This document shows, piece after piece, positions 23,869-32,824 of a stretch of 64,000 nt of DNA. This DNA comes from an uncultured Litoreibacter sp. (GTDB taxonomy: Bacteria > Pseudomonadota > Alphaproteobacteria > Rhodobacterales > Rhodobacteraceae): NCBI GenBank assembly GCA_947492995.1, contig CANLOU010000003.1, positions 620,001 to 684,000 of the forward strand, in the 5' to 3' direction. The translations under genes and the position numbers were made by a program. How positions within the stretch are numbered: the first letter of the stretch is position 1; every line of letters begins with the position of its first letter. Under the pieces are notes generated by a model. It saw only the letters and a list, made by a program, of their open reading frames with translations, had not been told where the DNA came from and did no database searches.

Positions 23869-26172
23869 CTATTCCGCCGCGATGGCTTGGCCGTGCAGCC
23901 AGCCCCAGACGCGGTGTGGGGTGAAGGGCATGTCCACATGGGTGACGCCCTGATCCCACATCGCATCCAGCGCGGCGTTGGCCACGGCCGCGAGCGCGCC
24001 GACTGTTCCGGCCTCCCCGCAGCCCTTCATGCCCAGCACATTGGCCGTTGAGGGCACGGGTTCAGAGTAGAACGCGATCATCGGCACGTCGTCGGCGCGG
24101 GGCATGCCGTAATCCATGAAGGTGGCGGTCAGCAGCTGGCCGTCTTCGTCATAGACGACGTTTTCGGTGATGGCCTGGCCAATGCCTTGCACCACGCCAC
24201 CATGGACCTGACCCTCCGCCAGCATCGGGTTCATCAGCACGCCGAAATCGTCCACCACAGTGTATTTGACCACGCGGGTCACGCCGGTGGCGGGGTCGAT
24301 CTCCAACTCGCAGATGTGGCAGCCGTTGGGGAAGGACCGCCCCGGCAGGGTGGTGCTTTGGGAGGTGGTGAGCAGGTCCGTCTCACCGGCCTCGGCGGCC
24401 TTATCAGCCGCCTCGATCAGGGTCATCACCATGTTGGACCCGTCCGCGCGGAAGGTGCCGTCCTCAAAGGCGACCTCATCCACGCCAAGCTGATCGGCCA
24501 CAAAGGGCTTGAAGCGGTCGATGATGCTTTCGCCGGTGGCTTTGATCGCGGTGCCTTGCGTGGTGACAGATCGCGACCCGCCGGTGCCGCCGCCATGTTT
24601 GATCTGGTCGCTGTCGCCTTGCACGATCTCGATCGCGTCGAGCGGCACGCCGGTATATTCGTGCAGCAGCTGGCGGTAGACGGTTTCATGGCCTTGGCCG
24701 TTGGATTGCGTGCCGACAAACAGCTTGGCAGTACCGTGGCCCGTGAATTCCACCTTGGCCGTCTCATCGGGGGAGCCGAGGATGCTTTCGATGTAATAAC
24801 AGACGCCTACGCCGCGTAGCTTACCCTCTTTTGCTGCGGCCTCTCGCCGTGCGGCGAAGCCCTGCATGTCGGCCTCCGTCTCGGCGCGTTTCAGAACCTT
24901 GTGGAAATCGCCAACATCATAGGTCTCGCCTGTGACGGTGTCGTATGGGAACTGGTCGGCGCTGATGAAGTTGCGGCGACGCAAATCCATGGCATCCACC
25001 CCAAGCTCGCGGGCGGCGTAATCCATGGCGCGTTCCAGCACGTAGATCGCCTCTGGCCGGCCCGCGCCACGATAGGCATCGACCTGCGTCGTGTTGGTGT
25101 AGACGCCACGGTTGCGGAACCAAGCGGTCTGCACATCATAGACGCCCATCAACACGCGGCTGGCCAGATCGGACTGGATGAACTGCGCAAAGCCCGAGTT
25201 GTACGCCCCCATATTGGACGTGGTATCAACGCGGTAGGCGATGATCTTCAAGTCCTTGTCGAAGGCGAATTCAACGGTCGATGTCAGATCGCGCCCGCCA
25301 TTGTCGCTGAGCATGGATTCGGTGCGTTCCGCTTGCCAGCGCACCGGCTTTCCGAGGCTGTGGGCGGCGTGGGCCACGCAGAAATATTCAGGGTAATCAA
25401 AGGCTTTCATGCCAAAGCCGCCACCAACATCCGGGTTGGTCACGCGCACGTCTTCGGCCGCCAAGCCCAACGCCTTGGCGATTGAGGATTTGGTGCCCCA
25501 CACGCCTTGACCGGAATAGCAGATATGCAACCTTTCGCCGTCCATCTCGGCGTAGCAGCCGCGCGGTTCCATCGCGTTGGCAATCACACGGTTGTCGCCG
25601 ATGTCGACCTTGGTGGTGTGGGCGGCCTTTGAAAAAGCGGCCTCCGTCGCGTCCTTGTCGCCCACCGCCCAGTCATAGGCGACGTTGTCGGGGGCTTCGG
25701 GATGAATAGTGGGCCCGCCCGGGGCCAGCGCCATGGATCTGTCCAGATCGTCATAATCGAACATAATCAAGTCAGCGGCGTCTTTTGCCTGCGCCATCGT
25801 GTCTGCAATCACGACGGCGATCGGCTCGCCCACGAACCGGACCCTGCCGGTTGCAAGCAATGGCCGCGCCGGGTCCGCGCCCATCGAGCCATCCTGATTC
25901 TTGATGAGGGAGGCCGCCATGCGGTTCTTGATCCCGGCCGCCTCCAGATCTTGCGCCGTCAAAACCATATGCACGCCGTCCGCGTCCCGCGCGTCTGCAA
26001 CGTCCAGCTCGGTGATGTCGCCATGGGCCACCGACGAGCGGAATACATAAGCGTAAAGCGCCCCCTCGGGCGCGATGTCGTCGAGATAGCGGCCCTCGCC
26101 AGTCAGAAACCGTGCATCTTCGAACCGGCGGATAGGTTGGGACGTTCCGAATTTTGTGGCTTGGCTGTTCAT
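23869..26172 (-). CDS. form II CoxL-like molybdenum hydroxylase large subunit
   Basis: 767 residues. Xanthine dehydrogenase/carbon monoxide dehydrogenase large-subunit family: GQPIRRFEDARFLTGEGRYLDDI at the start, the molybdopterin-binding NPDVGGGFGMKAFDYPEY, and QSNGQGHETVYRQLLHEYTGVP. The active-site loop reads AYRGAGR (about 366-372), the form II (BMS) signature. True aerobic CO dehydrogenases (form I) have AYXCSFR, so CO oxidation is not supported. The usual medium (FAD) and small (2Fe-2S) subunits are not adjacent. AAGGAGC precedes the ATG at 26172. The physiological substrate is unknown. Confidence 0.9.
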   Translation of the reverse strand: MNSQATKFGTSQPIRRFEDARFLTGEGRYLDDIAPEGALYAYVFRSSVAHGDITELDVADARDADGVHMVLTAQDLEAAGIKNRMAASLIKNQDGSMGADPARPLLATGRVRFVGEPIAVVIADTMAQAKDAADLIMFDYDDLDRSMALAPGGPTIHPEAPDNVAYDWAVGDKDATEAAFSKAAHTTKVDIGDNRVIANAMEPRGCYAEMDGERLHICYSGQGVWGTKSSIAKALGLAAEDVRVTNPDVGGGFGMKAFDYPEYFCVAHAAHSLGKPVRWQAERTESMLSDNGGRDLTSTVEFAFDKDLKIIAYRVDTTSNMGAYNSGFAQFIQSDLASRVLMGVYDVQTAWFRNRGVYTNTTQVDAYRGAGRPEAIYVLERAMDYAARELGVDAMDLRRRNFISADQFPYDTVTGETYDVGDFHKVLKRAETEADMQGFAARREAAAKEGKLRGVGVCYYIESILGSPDETAKVEFTGHGTAKLFVGTQSNGQGHETVYRQLLHEYTGVPLDAIEIVQGDSDQIKHGGGTGGSRSVTTQGTAIKATGESIIDRFKPFVADQLGVDEVAFEDGTFRADGSNMVMTLIEAADKAAEAGETDLLTTSQSTTLPGRSFPNGCHICELEIDPATGVTRVVKYTVVDDFGVLMNPMLAEGQVHGGVVQGIGQAITENVVYDEDGQLLTATFMDYGMPRADDVPMIAFYSEPVPSTANVLGMKGCGEAGTVGALAAVANAALDAMWDQGVTHVDMPFTPHRVWGWLHGQAIAAE

Positions 26173-26233
26173 GGCGGGTGCTCCTTGCGCTACGGGCAAA
26201 ACACTAGCGGCACCGGCCCCGCTGTCCAGTGCC

Positions 26234-26695
26234 TCAGGAGGTCATTTTTTGATCTTCGGCGGCCACTTCGTCATGCAGTTGCTGGGCGCGTTCGGGCGAG
26301 ACGCCCAGCACGGCTTCAATCTGGTGCAGGATGCGGTCCTCTTCTTCGTGTTCGACCCCATCGGCGAAGACAACGCGCCACAAGGCGCGCAGGGTTTCCT
26401 CGGCCTCCTCGGCACCGACCGCGTCCTTCAGGATGCCGACCAGTTCGTCAGTGTTGGGCATTTCTTCTTCCAGCCGTTCGCAGGCGGCCCGCATCTTGGC
26501 GGCTTCCAGTTGGTCCAACCCGTTGCGTTCCGCCAGCACCTTGTCGATCAGCTCGATTTCTTCGAACAGGTAGGCTTTGTCGGCTTGGGCGGCGCGGACC
26601 ATCAACGTGCCCATGGCATGACGCGCATCGGACTCGGGCAGGGGCGTTTCATACCCTTGCGGGTTCTTGAATAAGGCGAGGAGACGGTCAAACAT
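26234..26695 (-). CDS. TerB-like protein
   Basis: 153 residues beginning MFDRLLALFKNPQGYETPLPESDARHAMGTLMVRAAQADKAYLFEEIELIDKVLAER. All-helical, acidic, with the TerB/DjlA-like arrangement AxxDxxxxxxE and ADGVEHEEEDRILHQIEAVLGVSPE near the C-terminus, as in the COG4103 uncharacterised family. The family was named after tellurite resistance, but most members, including this one, have no ter neighbours. It lies 63 bp downstream of hrpB on the same strand. Confidence 0.78.
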   Translation of the reverse strand: MFDRLLALFKNPQGYETPLPESDARHAMGTLMVRAAQADKAYLFEEIELIDKVLAERNGLDQLEAAKMRAACERLEEEMPNTDELVGILKDAVGAEEAEETLRALWRVVFADGVEHEEEDRILHQIEAVLGVSPERAQQLHDEVAAEDQKMTS

Positions 26696-26758
26696 GTGCA
26701 AACCCTTTGTGTCGGTTGGCAAAGTCGTAGCGCGGCTTGGCGCGTTTGGCAAAGCCCC

Positions 26759-29137
26759 TCAGGTGCCGCGCGGCTTGGCGCGCACAGTGGGTTCGGCTTT
26801 GGTCGGGTCTTCGGGCCACGGGTGGCGCGGGTAGCGCCCCCGCATGTCCTTGCGCACATCGGCGTAGGAATTGGCCCAGAAGCCTGGCAAATCTTGCGTC
26901 ACCTGCACCGGCTTCTGGCCGGGTGAGAGCAAGGTGATTTTCAACGGCAGCCGGTCGGGCCCCACGGTGGGGTGGGCGTTGCAGCCAAACATTTCCTGCA
27001 AGCGCACCTCAATCCCCGGCGCGTCACCCTCGTAGTTGACCGCCGCCTTGCGGCCCAACGGGGTCTTAATATGCGATGGCGCCAGCCGGTCCATAACCTG
27101 CTGGGTGTCCCACTCGAGGCTGGCCTTGAGCGCGGCGGCCACATCCACCAACTTCAGGTCGGCGGCGGTCTTCTTGCCGCCCAGATAGGGCAGCAGCCAG
27201 TCTTCCAATGTAGCCAGCAGCCCTGCGTCGGACCAATCGACCGCGTCCCCCAGATATTGCCCGCGGGCGCGCAACAGCGTCGCGGCCTTGCTCCAGGTCA
27301 ACGCGCCCAACCCAAGGTCCCGCACGCCCTCCAGCAGCGCCTCGGCCACAGCATCCGCGTCCGCATCGGGCCACAGCCGGTCATCCAGCACCAGCGCGCC
27401 AAACATCTCTTGTTTGCGGGTGAGCACGCGGCCCTCGCGCCGCGACCATGCGCAGACGTCGCGCCAAGCGATCTGATCGGCGTAAAGCCCGCGCAGCTCC
27501 GCCTCGCTTATGACGGCGGCGCTGCGCACCTTTGCTTCACGCGCGTCGCCGTCCAAATCGGCCACAGCCAGCAGCCGCTGGCTGGCAAGCGCGTCATCCG
27601 GCGCGACCACCGCGCCTTTACCGCCTGACAGGTGATACCGCGCGTCGCCGCCGTTGCGCCGCAGCCCGACCCGGTCGGGATAGGCCAGTGCCACCATTTC
27701 CCCCACTGACCGTTGCGGCCCCTTTGCGTAGCGGCTCAGCCGCTTGGCTTCGGCCATGACGTCGCGGGGCAATGGCCCCCTGAGGCGCGCCGCCAGATCC
27801 AATGGCTGCGCGCCCGAGGGCCGCGCCGCCATCACGGCGGCCAGCTTTGCGCCGTCGGATCGTGCCAACATGTGGGCCAGTCTTGGGTGCAAAGGCACCC
27901 GCGCCAGCTTGCGCCCATGCTCGGTGATCCGCCCGTGGCCGTCTAACGCACCCAGCTTTGCCAGAACGTTCCGCGCGGCCCCAAAGGCGCCCTCGGGCGG
28001 GGGCGTCAGCAACGCCAAATCCGCAGGTGCAGCACCCCATGCCGCCAAATCCAACGCCAGACCGGCCAGATCCGCCGTTTCGATCTCGGGCGGCGCGAAT
28101 GCGCCCATCACGCCCTCTTCGGCCCGGGTCCACAGCCGGTAGCACACGCCCTGGGCCACGCGCCCCGCGCGGCCCTGCCGTTGGGTGCATTCCGCTTTTG
28201 AGGCGCGTTCCGTCACCAGCCGCGACATACCAGAGCCCGCGTCATACCGCGCCCTGCGTGCCAGGCCGGCATCCACCACCACCCGGACGTCCTCGATGGT
28301 CAAAGAGGTCTCGGCAATGGACGTGGCCAGCACCACCTTGCGCGTGCCCTTCGGGGCCGGGGAAATCGCTGCGCGCTGCTCGGCAAAGGGCAGGGCGCCG
28401 TATAACGGGCGCACCACCACGCCGTCAGGTAGGCTCAATGCGCCTGCCACCCGCATGATTTCTCCGGCACCCGGCAAAAACACCAAGACCCCGCCTTGGG
28501 TGTCTGCCACCGCCGTCTCAATCAAGGCGGCCACGTCAAATTCCAGCCGCCCGCCCGCCCGGCGGGGCGTGTCCAGCCACCGGGTCTCCACTGGAAAGCT
28601 TTGCCCTTGGGAGGTCACGACCGGCGCGCCCCCCAGCAGCGCCGCCACGGGCTCCGCGTCCAGCGTCGCCGACATCACCAGCAGTTTCAGGTCCTCTCGC
28701 AGCGCGCCGCGCGTCTCCCAGACCAGCGCCAATCCAAGATCACCGTTCAGGGACCGTTCGTGAAACTCGTCAAACACGACGCAGCCAACGCCCGGCAATT
28801 CGGGGTCGGCCTGCACCATGCGAGTCAAGACGCCCTCGGTCACCACCTCGATGCGGGTGGCGGGCGAGGTCTTGGTGTCGCCGCGCATCCGGTAGCCAAC
28901 AGTCTGGCCTACTGGTTCTCCCAGCATTGAAGCCATCCGCTCCGCTGCCGCCCGCGCCGCCAGGCGCCGGGGCTCCAACATCACGAGCCGCCCTTTAAAC
29001 GCGCCGGCCTCCAGCAGGGCCAACGGCACCCGGGTGGTCTTGCCCGCGCCCGGCGGCGCCTGCAAAACGCAAACGCCCTCACCCGTCATATGACCGGTAA
29101 GGGCGTCTATCACATCTTCTATGGGCAAGCGGCTCAT
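26759..29137 (-). CDS. hrpB: ATP-dependent RNA helicase HrpB
   Basis: 792 residues, normal for HrpB. DExH helicase with Walker A APPGAGKTTRVP (25-36), DEFHERSLNGDLG (motif II), MSATLD (motif III), VLATSIAETSLTIEDVRVVVDAG (motif V) and QRQGRAGRVAQGVCYRLW (motif VI), followed by the HA2 domain and the HrpB-specific C-terminus with PWPEDPTKAEPT. Biological role poorly known; it is not required for growth in E. coli. A 44-bp dispersed repeat lies upstream. Confidence 0.96.
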   Translation of the reverse strand: MSRLPIEDVIDALTGHMTGEGVCVLQAPPGAGKTTRVPLALLEAGAFKGRLVMLEPRRLAARAAAERMASMLGEPVGQTVGYRMRGDTKTSPATRIEVVTEGVLTRMVQADPELPGVGCVVFDEFHERSLNGDLGLALVWETRGALREDLKLLVMSATLDAEPVAALLGGAPVVTSQGQSFPVETRWLDTPRRAGGRLEFDVAALIETAVADTQGGVLVFLPGAGEIMRVAGALSLPDGVVVRPLYGALPFAEQRAAISPAPKGTRKVVLATSIAETSLTIEDVRVVVDAGLARRARYDAGSGMSRLVTERASKAECTQRQGRAGRVAQGVCYRLWTRAEEGVMGAFAPPEIETADLAGLALDLAAWGAAPADLALLTPPPEGAFGAARNVLAKLGALDGHGRITEHGRKLARVPLHPRLAHMLARSDGAKLAAVMAARPSGAQPLDLAARLRGPLPRDVMAEAKRLSRYAKGPQRSVGEMVALAYPDRVGLRRNGGDARYHLSGGKGAVVAPDDALASQRLLAVADLDGDAREAKVRSAAVISEAELRGLYADQIAWRDVCAWSRREGRVLTRKQEMFGALVLDDRLWPDADADAVAEALLEGVRDLGLGALTWSKAATLLRARGQYLGDAVDWSDAGLLATLEDWLLPYLGGKKTAADLKLVDVAAALKASLEWDTQQVMDRLAPSHIKTPLGRKAAVNYEGDAPGIEVRLQEMFGCNAHPTVGPDRLPLKITLLSPGQKPVQVTQDLPGFWANSYADVRKDMRGRYPRHPWPEDPTKAEPTVRAKPRGT

Positions 29138-29186
29138 CGGCCTTGTCTAGCGCCCCATCGGTAAAGACACAGCTACTTTTTGCTAA

Positions 29187-29230
29187 AAATATGCCGGGGG
29201 AGGAGCGCCAGCGACGGGGGCAGAGCCCCC
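29187..29230 (+). repeat. 44-bp dispersed repeat, copy 1
   Basis: It starts AAATATGCCGGGGGAGGAGC and ends GGGGGCAGAGCCCCC, the end forming a 6-bp stem over AGA. Copy 2 at 31099-31142 matches at 42 of 44 positions. This copy lies between hrpB and the DUF3108 gene. Confidence 0.9.
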
Positions 29231-29276
29231 CAATTCAAGACGTCGAAGCCCGTGCCCCCCCCTTCAAGCCCCTTCT

Positions 29277-29978
29277 TTACTGCCGCGTCATCGTGGCGTT
29301 GCCATACAGCGTCTGGGTCACAACCTTTTCCACGCGGTACCGCCCGTCGCTTGTCGGCGCATAATACAGGTTGAAGGGGAACCGGGTCTTCTCGGCCATG
29401 TCCTCGGCGGAAAAGCCCTTCAGGCGCCGGTATTCGCCGTCACATTTGATCATATTCCCATCCGCGCGCGGGGACCGCAGCTGCACTTGCGAGCGCCGCT
29501 TGCCGTCAAACATTTGCACATTCAGCTTGCACACATCCGCCTTGTCGACGTCGCGAAAGGCCGCGTAGATCGCGGTCTGCGGATCCACCGTGCCTTTTTG
29601 CGATGCCGGGTTCAGATCGCCGATAGACCCCGCCACGACCTTCGGGACGCCGCCTGAATAGGTCATCGTTGTCTTTGAGGCGCGCTTGCCGGTATCGGCA
29701 TTCTCGTCATATCGCGTGGGCCGGAAGGTGGAACCAGATACGGAGCCTTTGGACGATGCCGTGTATTTCAGGGATTTGACCAGCCCGACCAGCCCGCCTG
29801 ATCTCAGGGTGCCGGTGGTGGTGTAGGACCCGCCGCTCTCGCTGCCCTTCACGGTCAATGTTCCGGCCGTGATCCCGCGAATAGCGACGTTGAACACCGC
29901 GTTTGTGGACCCGTCCGCCAGCGCGGGCGCTCCGCTCAAACAGCCTGCCGCCATCACTCCAAACAAAAATCGTTTCAT
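29277..29978 (-). CDS. secreted DUF3108 protein
   Basis: 233 residues with a Sec signal peptide (MKRFLFGVMAAGCLSGAPALA, cleavage after ALA). The mature protein matches the DUF3108 pattern: FNVAIRGITAGTLTVKG...GLVGLVKSLKYTASSKGSV...FRPTRYDENADTGKR, then DPQTAIYAAFR and a C-terminal FPFNLYYAPTSDGRYRVEKVVTQ. Function of the family is unknown; it is periplasmic and all-beta. Its 5' end lies 83 bp from meaB, which is transcribed divergently. Confidence 0.82.
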   Translation of the reverse strand: MKRFLFGVMAAGCLSGAPALADGSTNAVFNVAIRGITAGTLTVKGSESGGSYTTTGTLRSGGLVGLVKSLKYTASSKGSVSGSTFRPTRYDENADTGKRASKTTMTYSGGVPKVVAGSIGDLNPASQKGTVDPQTAIYAAFRDVDKADVCKLNVQMFDGKRRSQVQLRSPRADGNMIKCDGEYRRLKGFSAEDMAEKTRFPFNLYYAPTSDGRYRVEKVVTQTLYGNATMTRQ

Positions 29979-30061
29979 GTCCTGTTACCTCGCAGATGCA
30001 ATTCTTTGCTTGCCCCTTCATATTGGGGCTTCCACAAAGGGGTAACACCCCCTGCCGCAGT

Positions 30062-31081
30062 ATGTCTGGGGAAAAACAAGCGAAAGACCGCGCAGCGTTG
30101 AAACATATTGAAGAATTGGCAGCAAAACTGGTCGCAGGCGAACGCCGCGCGCTGAGCCGCGCGATCACGCTGGCCGAAAGCGGCCGCGACGACCACCAGA
30201 TCGAGGCACAGGCCCTGCTGCAAAAGGCCGCTGAGGGGGGCAGGCAGGCCTTGCGCATCGGTTTGTCCGGCACACCTGGCGTTGGCAAATCCACCTTTAT
30301 CGAGGCCTTTGGCATGTTCCTCACGGGGCTTGGCCTCAAAGTTGCGGTGCTGGCGGTTGATCCCAGCTCAACCCGCTCTGGCGGCTCGATTTTGGGCGAT
30401 AAAACCCGCATGGACCGTCTGTCGCGCGATCCCAATGCCTTTATCCGCCCTTCTCCGTCGCAGTCGCATTTGGGCGGCGTCGCGCGGCGCACCCGGGCGG
30501 TGGTGGCGCTGTGCGAGGCGGCGGGATTTGATGTGGTTCTAATCGAGACTGTGGGCGTGGGCCAATCCGAGACGATGGTGGCCGAGATGTCGGATATTTT
30601 CACGCTGCTCTTGGCCCCTGCGGGCGGCGATGAGCTGCAAGGCGTCAAACGCGGCATCATGGAAATCGCCGACCTCATTCTGGTCAACAAGGCTGATGGT
30701 GATCTCAAACCGCAGGCGATCCGCACCACGGCTGATTATGCCGGGGCGCTCAGGCTGCTGAGAAAACGCGCCCAGGACCCCGAGGGCTTCCCGAAGGCGC
30801 AGCCTGTCTCGGCGCTGGAAGAACAGGGGCTGGCGCAGGTGTGGGACGACATCAGCCACCTCACCAGCTGGCGCAAGGACCACGGCCACTGGGACAGGCG
30901 TCGCGCGGCACAGGCCGTGCATTGGTTCGAGGAAGAGGTCCGCACCGGCCTTCTGGCCAGATTGCAAACCGATCCCGCCATCCGCGCTGAAATGCAGGCC
31001 CTCTCGGAACAGGTCCACAAGGGTTCCGCCACACCAGATGTCGCCGCACTTAAGATATTGGCGCAAATCAAAGCCCGCTAG
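30062..31081 (+). CDS. meaB: MeaB/ArgK GTPase, chaperone of methylmalonyl-CoA mutase
   Basis: 339 residues. G3E-type GTPase: P-loop SGTPGVGKSTFIE (69-81), switch segment VDPSSTRSGGSILGDKTRMDRL, ETVGVGQSE and the base-recognition NKAD. It protects and reloads adenosylcobalamin mutases. The mutase itself is not in the window, although mcmA usually lies elsewhere in Rhodobacterales. MSGEKQAK at 30062 is taken as the start although no Shine-Dalgarno is obvious; the frame continues upstream over the DUF3108 signal-peptide region. Some members of the family serve isobutyryl- or ethylmalonyl-CoA mutase. Confidence 0.92.
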   Translation: MSGEKQAKDRAALKHIEELAAKLVAGERRALSRAITLAESGRDDHQIEAQALLQKAAEGGRQALRIGLSGTPGVGKSTFIEAFGMFLTGLGLKVAVLAVDPSSTRSGGSILGDKTRMDRLSRDPNAFIRPSPSQSHLGGVARRTRAVVALCEAAGFDVVLIETVGVGQSETMVAEMSDIFTLLLAPAGGDELQGVKRGIMEIADLILVNKADGDLKPQAIRTTADYAGALRLLRKRAQDPEGFPKAQPVSALEEQGLAQVWDDISHLTSWRKDHGHWDRRRAAQAVHWFEEEVRTGLLARLQTDPAIRAEMQALSEQVHKGSATPDVAALKILAQIKAR

Positions 31082-31098
31082 CTCCATCATTGTTCCAG

Positions 31099-31142
31099 AA
31101 ATATCCCGGGGGAGGAGCGTCAGCGACGGGGGCAGAGCCCCC
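31099..31142 (+). repeat. 44-bp dispersed repeat, copy 2
   Basis: Same element as 29187-29230 with two substitutions, placed 17 bp after the meaB stop. Its GGGGGC-AGA-GCCCCC end could act in transcript termination or stability. Confidence 0.9.
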
Positions 31143-31297
31143 TGAATAAACATGCGCCGCGTGAGCGGCCCAATTTAGCAACGCCGCCCGCCATTCCCCG
31201 CTTGACGCCCCAAGACAAGCTGGCTAAACCGCGCGGACAGAATTCAAAGCCCCGCACATGCGGTGCATCCGCTATCTACGATCAAAAAGGAAACGCC

Positions 31298-31585
31298 ATG
31301 TCTCGCGTATGCGAACTGACTGCCAAAGGCCCGATGACTGGCAACAATGTCAGCCACGCCAAGAACCGCACCCGTCGCCGGTTTCTGCCGAACCTCAATG
31401 ATGTGACGCTGACATCCGACACGCTCGGTCAGTCGTTCAAATTCCGCATCTCGGCGGCAGCGCTTCGCACCGTCGATCACCGCGGCGGCCTTGACGGCTT
31501 CATGGCGAAGGCCAAAGACGCGGAACTGTCGGCCAAAGCGCTGAAGGTCAAAAAAGACATCGCAAAGGCGCAAGCCGAGGCCTAA
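31298..31585 (+). CDS. rpmB: 50S ribosomal protein L28
   Basis: 95 residues: [38 protein letters not shown]. The L28 signature (CELTGKxPMxGNxVSHAxxxTKRRFxPN) is clear, with the longer alphaproteobacterial C-terminus ([20 protein letters not shown]...). AAAAGGA lies before the ATG. rpmG is not adjacent. A strong hairpin follows. Confidence 0.97.
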   Translation: MSRVCELTAKGPMTGNNVSHAKNRTRRRFLPNLNDVTLTSDTLGQSFKFRISAAALRTVDHRGGLDGFMAKAKDAELSAKALKVKKDIAKAQAEA

Positions 31586-31607
31586 GCCTAACGCGACAGT
31601 CCAATGC

Positions 31608-31642
31608 CAAACGGCCTCGTCCCCATCGGACGGGGCCGTTTG
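31608..31642 (+). terminator. rpmB terminator hairpin
   Basis: CAAACGGCC pairs with GGCCGTTTG and encloses an inner CGTCC-CCATC-GGACG helix, giving a long composite stem. The 3' flank (CGTTTGGTC) has only a short T stretch. Confidence 0.75.
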
Positions 31643-31730
31643 CGTTTGGTCGCTCATAATGTCGCTCATAATCACGTGTGCGGCGGCTTGGCCCCTTTCC
31701 ATCCCGCACTGGTTTGCATATCCACGCCTT

Positions 31731-32075
31731 ATGACGCTGCTGCGCACATTCATGTTGGCCTTGATGGCTCTGGCGATGGTCCTGACCTCAGGTACCATGG
31801 CGCTGGCCCGCACCGCGCCGGACGGGCAGAGCATCGTCATCTGTACCGGTATGGGCCTGTCCACCGTGACTGTGGATGCCGATGGCAACGAGGTTGATCC
31901 CAGCCCGATCTGCCCCGATTGCGTGATGCATAGCCTTGCGTTGCTCAACGGGGACGTGCAGGTGCGCGGCACGGCCAAGATGGTGTCGTTTCTTCAGCCC
32001 ACTCGCTACACCCCCGAGACCGTGTCCTTTGAAGTGGTGCAGGCCGCGTCGCGCGGCCCCCCTTTGGCTGTGTAG
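31731..32075 (+). CDS. DUF2946-like secreted protein before the copper chaperone
   Basis: 114 residues. MTLLRTFMLALMALAMVLTSGTMALA is a signal peptide. The mature part contains VICTGMGLSTVTVDADGNEVDPSPICPDCVMH, a cysteine-rich pattern (ICTG...CPDC) found in small proteins that accompany copper genes (DUF2946 type). It lies 48 bp before the PCu(A)C gene on the same strand, so periplasmic metal handling is likely. An ATG at 31659 is in frame, but the signal peptide supports 31731. Confidence 0.65.
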   Translation: MTLLRTFMLALMALAMVLTSGTMALARTAPDGQSIVICTGMGLSTVTVDADGNEVDPSPICPDCVMHSLALLNGDVQVRGTAKMVSFLQPTRYTPETVSFEVVQAASRGPPLAV

Positions 32076-32123
32076 ACGCGCCCAATACCCACCCCCTACA
32101 CATCTTTTTCTAAGGACAATCAC

Positions 32124-32642
32124 ATGTCTCTCAAATCCTGTATCCTTGCGCTGTCCCTGTCGGTCGCGCCCCTTGCTGCTTTGGCCGATGAGGCCAAGAT
32201 CATGGTCATGGACCCCTATGCGCGCAGCTCTACCCCGTCGGCAAAATCCGGCGCCATCTTTCTGGAACTGATGAATAACGGGGCTGCGGATCGGTTGATA
32301 TCCGCCTCCACTCCGGTTGCCAGGATGACCCAGCTGCACACCCACCAAGAAGATGCCAATGGCGTCATGAGAATGATCCATGTCGAGCAGGGCTTTGAGG
32401 TCCCGATGCATGGCTCATTGAAGCTGGCCCGTGGCGGCGATCACGTCATGCTGATGGGGCTCACCGCGCCGTTGGAAGATGGGGATACGATCCCGCTGAC
32501 CCTGACCTTTGAAAAGGCGGGCGAGGTGACGGTTGAGGTCAAAATTGACCAAACCCGAAAGCCCGAGGCGCATGGCGGCCATGGTGACCACGGGGCTGCA
32601 CATGGTGACGGGCATGGGGCGCACAAGGCGGAAGACAGCTAG
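32124..32642 (+). CDS. periplasmic copper chaperone PCu(A)C
   Basis: 172 residues with a signal peptide (MSLKSCILALSLSVAPLAALA). The domain carries the Cu(I) ligands of the H-x10-M-x21-H-x-M type: LHTHQEDANGVMRMIHVEQG (H72/H74, M84) and GGDHVMLMGL (H107, M109). A His/Gly-rich C-terminal tail (HGGHGDHGAAHGDGHGAH) is an additional metal-binding extension. PCu(A)C delivers copper to the CuA centre of cytochrome oxidase, often with Sco. Sco is not adjacent here. A hairpin terminator follows. Confidence 0.93.
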   Translation: MSLKSCILALSLSVAPLAALADEAKIMVMDPYARSSTPSAKSGAIFLELMNNGAADRLISASTPVARMTQLHTHQEDANGVMRMIHVEQGFEVPMHGSLKLARGGDHVMLMGLTAPLEDGDTIPLTLTFEKAGEVTVEVKIDQTRKPEAHGGHGDHGAAHGDGHGAHKAEDS

Positions 32643-32663
32643 CGTGCGCTCTGCAGGCGCACG
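32643..32663 (+). terminator. hairpin after the copper chaperone gene
   Basis: CGTGCGC-TCTGCAG-GCGCACG followed by TTTAATG. Directly after it stands the 14-bp palindrome TAATGCATGCATTA (32666-32679). Confidence 0.65.
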
Positions 32664-32824
32664 TTTAATGCATGCATTATATGTCGCGTCATGGGTGGAT
32701 GCTGCGTCAAAATGGCCAAAACGGCAATAATCGTCCAAAACGAGGCCTCTACACACATTTCCCTCTTTTGGGTGGGACAGTCGGGGGGTAAGGAAAACCA
32801 TACCATCTCCCCAAGGCTCACCCA

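Noticed and set aside
23869-26172. Aerobic carbon monoxide dehydrogenase large subunit (form I)
   Set aside because: The loop reads AYRGAGR rather than AYXCSFR, and coxM and coxS are not adjacent.
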